DNA of 9,351 nucleotides. Source: JBFLVQ01 sp040758525. GTDB taxonomy: Bacteria; Acidobacteriota; Blastocatellia; Chloracidobacteriales; JADJPF01. Below are positions 5,185-9,351 of the stretch, in pieces. Location: NCBI GenBank assembly GCA_040758525.1, contig JBFLVQ010000371.1:1-9351 (forward strand), written 5' to 3'. Each line of letters begins with the position of its first letter. Within the stretch, counting starts at the first letter, position 1. A model generated the notes under the pieces. That model saw only the letters and a list, made by a program, of their open reading frames with translations. It ran no database searches and had not been told where the DNA came from. The position numbers and the translations under genes are program-made.

Positions 5185-8100
5185 ATGATTAATGCGATAA
5201 TTGAGTTTTCCGCTGCAAATCGAGTACTGATCCTGATACTTGTCCTGTCGCTTGTCCTTATCGGCGTTTGGTCGATGAGAAATGTGCCTCTGGATGCCAT
5301 ACCAGATCTCTCGGATCCGCAAGTGATAATTTACACTGAATGGCCAGGCCGCAGCCCCAATCTGGTAGAGGATCAGATTACCTATCCGATCGTTTCATCA
5401 ATGTTGGCAGCTCCGCGTGTGAGCGCTGTTCGTGGAATCTCCGATTATGGTTTCTCTTATGTTTATGTGATCTTCGATGAGGGCACCGATATCTATTGGG
5501 GGCGAAGCCGAGTGCTTGAGTATCTGAGCAAAATCACCGGAAAGCTCCCCGAAGGTGTATCACCCACGCTTGGCCCTGATGCTACAGGAGTTGGTTGGGC
5601 ATTTGAGTATGCGCTGGTAGACAGAGCAGGAAAACATAATCTTGCTGAACTGCGCTCTTTTAACGACTGGTATATGCGTTACTGGCTATCAAGCGTTCCA
5701 GGAGTTGCCGAGGTGGCGCCGGTTGGAGGATTTGTTAAGCAATACCAGGTGAATATCGATCCCAATAGACTGCTCGCTTATAACATGCCGCTTCATCAAG
5801 TTATGGATGTCATACGAAACAGTAACAATGAAGTTGGTGGTCGCGTGGTGGAGTTCACAGGCAAAGAATATCTGGTGCGTGGGCGAGGCTATATTACATC
5901 CCGAGAAGATATTGAGAATCTCGCTGTCGGCTCTGATCAAGCAGGAACACCAATCTATATAAGAAATATCGCCAGAGTGGAACTTGGTCCAGATATGCGG
6001 CGCGGTGTCGCTGAGTTAAATGGAGAAGGAGAAGTAACAGGCGGCATTGTCGTCGTTAGATTCGGTCAAAATGTAATGGATGTGATCACTGACGTGAAGG
6101 CCAAATTGAAAGAGATCCAACCATCTTTTCCAGAAGGCATTGATGTAGTAATCACTTATGATCGATCGGATCTAATTCAACGTTCTATTGACACTCTCAA
6201 ACATACTCTTATTGAGGAACTGATAATAGTCAGCATTGTGATTCTTATATTTCTTTGGCACTTCCCAAGCGCGGTAATTCCAATAATCACGATTCCTATT
6301 GCAGTAATACTCTCTTTTATTCCAATGTACGGCACGGGTCTGACTTCAAACATAATGTCACTGGGTGGTATCGCGATAGCAATCGGAGCAATGGTTGACG
6401 CAGCAATTGTAGTGGTCGAGCAGACACATAAGAAATTGGAACACTGGGAAGCGGAAGGTCGCCACGGAGATTCCAGGAGAGTTGTCATTGATGCGGTTAA
6501 AGAGGTAGGCGGTCCAAGTTTCTTCTCTCTGCTTGTCATCGCCGTCTCTTTTATACCCATATTTGCGCTTCAATATCAGGAAGGGCGACTGTTTAAGCCC
6601 CTGGCATTCACTAAAAACTTCTCTATGGCAATTGCCGCGATCTTAGCAATCACGCTCGATCCAGCCGTGAGATTACTATTGATGAGAACAAGAGAGTTCT
6701 CTTTCCGTCCGCGCTGGCTGGCCAGAGTCACTAATACCATATTTGTTGGAAAGATTCATAGTGAAGATACACATCCAATCAGCCGTCCTCTAATGCGCGT
6801 CTATCATCCGGTAGTTAAATCCGTTCTTAATCATAAATGGTTGGTTATTATTCTTGCTCTTCTTTTAGTCCTTGCCACCATACCGATCTACCAGAGACTA
6901 GGCTCGGAGTTTATGCCTCCGCTCAATGAAGGCTCTATCCTTTATATGCCGATCACTCTTCCTGGAATATCAGTGACAGAAGCAAGCAGATATTTACAAA
7001 TTCAAGACAAGCTCATCAAACAGTTTCCTGAAGTTCAAACTGTTTTCGGTAAAATCGGAAAGGCCGAGACTTCGACAGATCCTGCTCCTTTCAGCATGGT
7101 AGAAACTACAATAGTGTTGAAACCAGAAAAAGAGTGGAGAAAAGTTCACCAGGATCGCTGGTATTCAAGTTGGGCACCTGAGTTCTTCAAGAAAGGTTTA
7201 AGGAAGATATGGCCCGAAGAGAGGCCAAAGAAGTGGGAAGAGCTGATCGAGGAAATGGACCGCGCAGTTCAGATACCCTCTTTTTCAAATGCCTGGTTAT
7301 TTCCCATACGCACTCGTATAGACATGATTACAACAGGCGTCCGCACGCCGATCGGGATCAAAGTGCTGGGACCTGATCTGCAAACCATTGAAAAGATCGG
7401 ATTGGAGCTTGAAGGCGTGTTACAGAGTATTTCTGGTACACGTAGCGCATTCTTTGAGAGAGTGACGGGAGGCTACTACCTCGATTTTCAGGTAAGACGA
7501 GAGGAAGCGGCACGCTATCAATTGAGTATTGGCAATGTGAACGACATTATTGAATCCGCCATTGGCGGGAACACGGTAACCACGACTATTGAAGGCCGAG
7601 AGCGTTATCCTGTTAATGTCAGATATGCGCGCGAACTGCGCGATAATATTGAAAAGTTGAGCCGGGTATTAGTACCGACTCCAACTGGAGCCCAAATTCC
7701 ATTAATTCAACTCGCCGATATCAAGGTTCAGACCGGACCGCCAATGATTAAGAATGAAGAAGGATTCCTGGCCGGGTTTCTTTATGTAGATGTTGCGGGA
7801 CGCGATATGGGACGGTATGTTGAAGAGGCTAAGCGCGTGGTTGAGGAAAAGATCAAATTGCCACCAGGCTATAACCTGGTTTGGAGTGGTCAATATGAAT
7901 ATCTTCAACGAGTCATTGAGCGTCTCTGGCTAGTAGTGCCAGTCACGCTTTTCATAGTTTTCATTCTTCTTTACTTCAATACTGGATCTTTTGTTAAGAC
8001 CATAATAATACTGCTAGCCGTGCCTTTCTCAGCAGTAGGTGCTATCTGGCTGCTCTACTTGCTCGATTACAATATGAGCATAGCTGTTTGGGTAGGTTTA

Positions 8101-8466
8101 ATAGCTCTGCTCGGTGTTGATGCAGAGACTGCTGTATTCATGCTGCTCTACCTTGACCTTGCATATGAGGGGAGAAAAGCGAAAGGTAAGATGAGATCGA
8201 TTGCAGATCTGAAAGAAGCAATAGAAGACGGAGCAGTAAAGCGTCTCCGGCCTAAAGTAATGACTGTTGGCGTAATGTTCATGGGCTTGATTCCAATTAT
8301 GTGGTCTGCAGGCGCCGGTTCGGATGTAATGCGCAGAATAGCCGCTCCGATGATCGGCGGCATCTTCACTTCGTTCATTTTAGAACTTTTGGTTTACCCC
8401 GCGATCTATGAAATTTGGAAGGGATATGAGATAAAAAGGCTTGCAAAGACGGAGGGAACAGCATAA
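5185..8466 (+). CDS. cusA: CusA-type Cu(I)/Ag(I) HME-RND efflux pump, complete (1093 aa)
   Basis: Proton-driven inner-membrane trimeric pump exporting monovalent copper/silver with the adaptor encoded just upstream. ATG 5185 has an SD at 5172-5176 and gives the typical start MINAIIEFSAANR; TTG 5167 is less likely. Near full length versus about 1047 aa in E. coli CusA. Visible: first helix ~13-33, PLDAIPDLSD (35-44), GPDATGVGW, the first porter domain, helices 2-6 with GAMVDAAIV (Asp405, same number as the relay Asp of E. coli CusA), second porter domain, and C-terminal helices with GVDAE (Glu981) and RPK (Lys1024). The three metal-binding methionines of CusA have counterparts: Met588 (LYMPITLPG), Met638 (FSMVETT), Met714 (RIDMITTG). 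This favours Cu/Ag over divalent ions. A Trp-rich insertion (~655-688), absent from E. coli CusA, is common in the long CusA subfamily. It is paralogous to the partial pump at the left edge. Confidence 0.95.
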   Translation: MINAIIEFSAANRVLILILVLSLVLIGVWSMRNVPLDAIPDLSDPQVIIYTEWPGRSPNLVEDQITYPIVSSMLAAPRVSAVRGISDYGFSYVYVIFDEGTDIYWGRSRVLEYLSKITGKLPEGVSPTLGPDATGVGWAFEYALVDRAGKHNLAELRSFNDWYMRYWLSSVPGVAEVAPVGGFVKQYQVNIDPNRLLAYNMPLHQVMDVIRNSNNEVGGRVVEFTGKEYLVRGRGYITSREDIENLAVGSDQAGTPIYIRNIARVELGPDMRRGVAELNGEGEVTGGIVVVRFGQNVMDVITDVKAKLKEIQPSFPEGIDVVITYDRSDLIQRSIDTLKHTLIEELIIVSIVILIFLWHFPSAVIPIITIPIAVILSFIPMYGTGLTSNIMSLGGIAIAIGAMVDAAIVVVEQTHKKLEHWEAEGRHGDSRRVVIDAVKEVGGPSFFSLLVIAVSFIPIFALQYQEGRLFKPLAFTKNFSMAIAAILAITLDPAVRLLLMRTREFSFRPRWLARVTNTIFVGKIHSEDTHPISRPLMRVYHPVVKSVLNHKWLVIILALLLVLATIPIYQRLGSEFMPPLNEGSILYMPITLPGISVTEASRYLQIQDKLIKQFPEVQTVFGKIGKAETSTDPAPFSMVETTIVLKPEKEWRKVHQDRWYSSWAPEFFKKGLRKIWPEERPKKWEELIEEMDRAVQIPSFSNAWLFPIRTRIDMITTGVRTPIGIKVLGPDLQTIEKIGLELEGVLQSISGTRSAFFERVTGGYYLDFQVRREEAARYQLSIGNVNDIIESAIGGNTVTTTIEGRERYPVNVRYARELRDNIEKLSRVLVPTPTGAQIPLIQLADIKVQTGPPMIKNEEGFLAGFLYVDVAGRDMGRYVEEAKRVVEEKIKLPPGYNLVWSGQYEYLQRVIERLWLVVPVTLFIVFILLYFNTGSFVKTIIILLAVPFSAVGAIWLLYLLDYNMSIAVWVGLIALLGVDAETAVFMLLYLDLAYEGRKAKGKMRSIADLKEAIEDGAVKRLRPKVMTVGVMFMGLIPIMWSAGAGSDVMRRIAAPMIGGIFTSFILELLVYPAIYEIWKGYEIKRLAKTEGTA

Positions 8467-8659
8467 GCAATCTCTTCAAAACATTTCAGCTTTCCATAGC
8501 AAGAAAAGCTATCTCTGCAAATACTGCCAACAGCTTCAACAGCCGGCTCATATAGTTCGTTATATGAATTTCATAACTCTTAATACCGATACCCCGATCA
8601 AATTAACTCAACTGTAAATTCATCCTCAATATATCAGTAAGAGGCACATATATTGCACC

Positions 8660-8676
8660 TAATCCTAAGGGGATTA
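8660..8676 (+). promoter_or_regulatory. Perfect 6-bp dyad upstream of the YtkA-like lipoprotein gene
   Basis: TAATCC and GGATTA flank a 5-base spacer, TAAGG. The dyad ends 15 bases before the AGGAGG of the lipoprotein gene, so it could be an operator or a leader hairpin affecting ribosome access. Its sequence is unlike the dyads upstream of the adaptor gene, so a shared regulator is not indicated. Confidence 0.3.
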
Positions 8677-8691
8677 ATTATCGAACCTAAC

Positions 8692-8697
8692 AGGAGG
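8692..8697 (+). promoter_or_regulatory. Strong ribosome binding site for the YtkA-like lipoprotein
   Basis: A consensus AGGAGG sits 6 bases before ATG 8704. It fixes the start there and excludes the in-frame TTG at 8653. It is the best SD in the window, suggesting high translation. Confidence 0.8.
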
Positions 8698-8703
8698 AGA
8701 GAT

Positions 8704-9120
8704 ATGTGCACCAGAGTAATTTATACGGCTTTGGCTGTTGTAGTAATGCTCGCTCTGTCAGCTTGTGGTCGTGGCAGCAGTGATGTGAGTAACCTCAAGC
8801 CGATTGAGCAACAGCGTGTGGGTGAATATACAGTGGCAGTGCTTGATGAAACAGGTCAGCTTAAGCAAGGAAAAGAGAGTTTTGTTCTGGAATTTCGCCG
8901 AGCAGAAGATAATCAGCGAGTTAACGTAGAAAATGTCCAAGCAAGCTTATCAATGCCAATGTCAGGAATGCCAACTATGATGAGTGAAACATCTGTCAAA
9001 CCTACAGACACTCCCGGCCTCTACAAAGTTGACAGCAATATTTCAATGGCGGGCTCCTGGCAACTGAATGTCAAATTTAAAGAAGGACAACAGGCCCGAT
9101 TTACCTTGCGAGCTGCTTAG
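8704..9120 (+). CDS. YtkA/FixH-like lipoprotein with Met-rich motif (138 aa)
   Basis: Small membrane-anchored periplasmic protein, possibly a metal-handing partner of the pump. Residues 1-20 form a signal sequence ending in the lipobox LSAC, with Cys21 as lipidation site, followed by GRGSS. The remaining ~100 residues form a beta-rich YtkA/FixH-type domain: YTVAVLDETGQLKQG (42-56), strands around FVLEFR (60-65), then a methionine cluster M84, M86, M89, M92, M93 (MPMSGMPTMM), GLYKVD (105-110) and the closing MAGSWQLNVKF (115-125). The adaptor's C-terminal domain has the same order: MPQMGSMPPM, then GNGEYTGEIDIPMAW. FixH-type proteins are linked to the copper pump FixI/CcoI in cbb3 oxidase assembly; YtkA-like domains often sit beside heavy-metal RND genes. 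Copper or silver binding by the methionines is inference from the motif and neighbours. The 237-base gap allows either read-through or its own promoter. Confidence 0.85.
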   Translation: MCTRVIYTALAVVVMLALSACGRGSSDVSNLKPIEQQRVGEYTVAVLDETGQLKQGKESFVLEFRRAEDNQRVNVENVQASLSMPMSGMPTMMSETSVKPTDTPGLYKVDSNISMAGSWQLNVKFKEGQQARFTLRAA

Positions 9121-9167
9121 TAAAAAAGATTGAAGAGATATCTACATTGGTTCATAAGAGAAGATTT

Positions 9168-9351
9168 ATGAAGACGGAAAAGGAGATAGAGCAGATCAGA
9201 TATCCTGAGAAAAAAGAAAAGCCGAAGGCTCAATCTGTGAATCAGGGAGCTAAGAAAGAAGCAAACCTAACAGTGAGCCTAACAAAGCTTTACCTCTTTT
9301 TTTTCATTATGAACAAACTCAAAAAAGCCCAGATAGAGTGGCAAGTTTTCT
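9168..9351 (+). CDS. Hypothetical Lys-rich protein, N-terminal part (runs off the window)
   Basis: An ATG frame is open for 61 codons to the end of the window with no stop. The visible part is highly charged (MKTEKEIEQIRYPEKKEK), continues with a polar stretch, then a short hydrophobic patch (LTKLYLFFFIM) encoded across a run of eight T (9297-9304). The upstream SD is weak (GAGAAG around 9158-9163). It lies 47 bases after the lipoprotein stop and could be the next gene of the cluster, but I recognise no family. It could be a chance frame, since the region is AT-rich and the codon pattern is not distinctive. Sequence beyond 9351 would settle it. Confidence 0.35.
   Translation, partial: MKTEKEIEQIRYPEKKEKPKAQSVNQGAKKEANLTVSLTKLYLFFFIMNKLKKAQIEWQVF

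Larger units (their letters stand above)
8467..8703. other. Intergenic region between cusA-like and YtkA-like genes with several possible hairpins
   Basis: No gene is supported in these 237 bases. The frame of the next gene stays open back to TTG 8653, but that extension has no secretory character. Inverted repeats: AGCTTT/AAAGCT (8488-8493/8505-8510) competing with ATAGC/GCTAT (8496-8500/8508-8512); CATATA/TATATG (8549-8554/8561-8566) competing with ATGAA-T-TTCAT (8564-8574); and TAATCC-TAAGG-GGATTA (8660-8676). None is followed by a good T-run, so I see no clear terminator. A separate promoter for the lipoprotein could lie here (TATATC at 8630-8635 is a weak -10 candidate). Confidence 0.5.

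Noticed and set aside
6177..6560. 127-codon minus-strand frame opposite the pump's helices 2-6
   Set aside because: Its Ile/Thr-rich content mirrors the codons of transmembrane helices on the other strand; no independent support.
7129..7260. Trp/Lys-rich insertion in the pump's second porter domain relative to E. coli CusA
   Set aside because: From memory this segment (WPEERP-like) is common in the longer CusA subfamily, so it is not novel.
8653..8703. TTG start adding 17 residues to the lipoprotein
   Set aside because: It would place a charged stretch before the lipoprotein signal; ATG 8704 has a perfect AGGAGG at 6 bases.
9218..9245. AGCC-TTC-GGCT plus T-rich stretch as a minus-strand terminator
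   Set aside because: The stem is only about four base pairs, and the T-rich strand reflects Lys codons on the + strand; no minus-strand gene is visible.
1..9351. Mobile elements, CRISPR arrays, tRNA or rRNA genes
   Set aside because: No transposase or integrase motifs, no regularly spaced repeats and no recognisable RNA gene were seen on reading both strands.

Overview
The window is a heavy-metal efflux region. All recognisable genes are on the + strand and organised as two short gene clusters. The organism is a Gram-negative, two-membrane bacterium: tripartite HME-RND pump genes, a periplasmic lytic transglycosylase, Sec signal peptides and a lipobox all need a periplasm. By eye GC is a little under 50%. 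The protein style (long CusA subfamily, CusB adaptor with a YtkA/FixH-type tail, HxH/PH-like secreted protein) recalls Acidobacteriota-like soil or water bacteria, but this is a weak inference. No rRNA or marker gene is present.

Left cluster (2-3029): the C-terminal third of a CusA-type pump, cut by the window edge; a MltD-like lytic transglycosylase whose ATG directly follows the pump's stop codon; and a secreted protein of unknown function, built from two diverged copies of one domain, whose ATG overlaps the transglycosylase stop by 8 bases. The contiguity suggests one transcript with translational coupling.

Gap (3030-3378): about 350 bases with no convincing gene. Just before the next gene lie two adjacent perfect dyads (3320-3332 and 3336-3350), the best operator candidates in the window.

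Right cluster (3379-9120): a CusB-type adaptor with an unusual cytoplasmic N-terminal tail, a Ser-rich linker and a C-terminal YtkA/FixH-like domain; a complete CusA-type Cu(I)/Ag(I) pump with the methionine triad and the proton-relay residues; a 237-base gap with several possible hairpins; and a small lipoprotein that is a free-standing relative of the adaptor's C-terminal domain. Both YtkA-like domains carry a Met-Pro cluster that could bind Cu(I) or Ag(I). A terminator-like hairpin lies between the adaptor and pump genes.

End (9121-9351): start of an unidentified Lys-rich reading frame that runs off the window.

Working model: the CusB/CusA pair exports Cu(I)/Ag(I), with the methionine-rich YtkA-like modules possibly taking the place of CusF as periplasmic metal-handing parts. 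The left pump is a paralogue with a modified C-terminus, and its linked transglycosylase may help a trans-envelope complex pass through peptidoglycan. No outer-membrane factor (CusC), metal regulator, CusF, mobile element, CRISPR array or RNA gene is visible.
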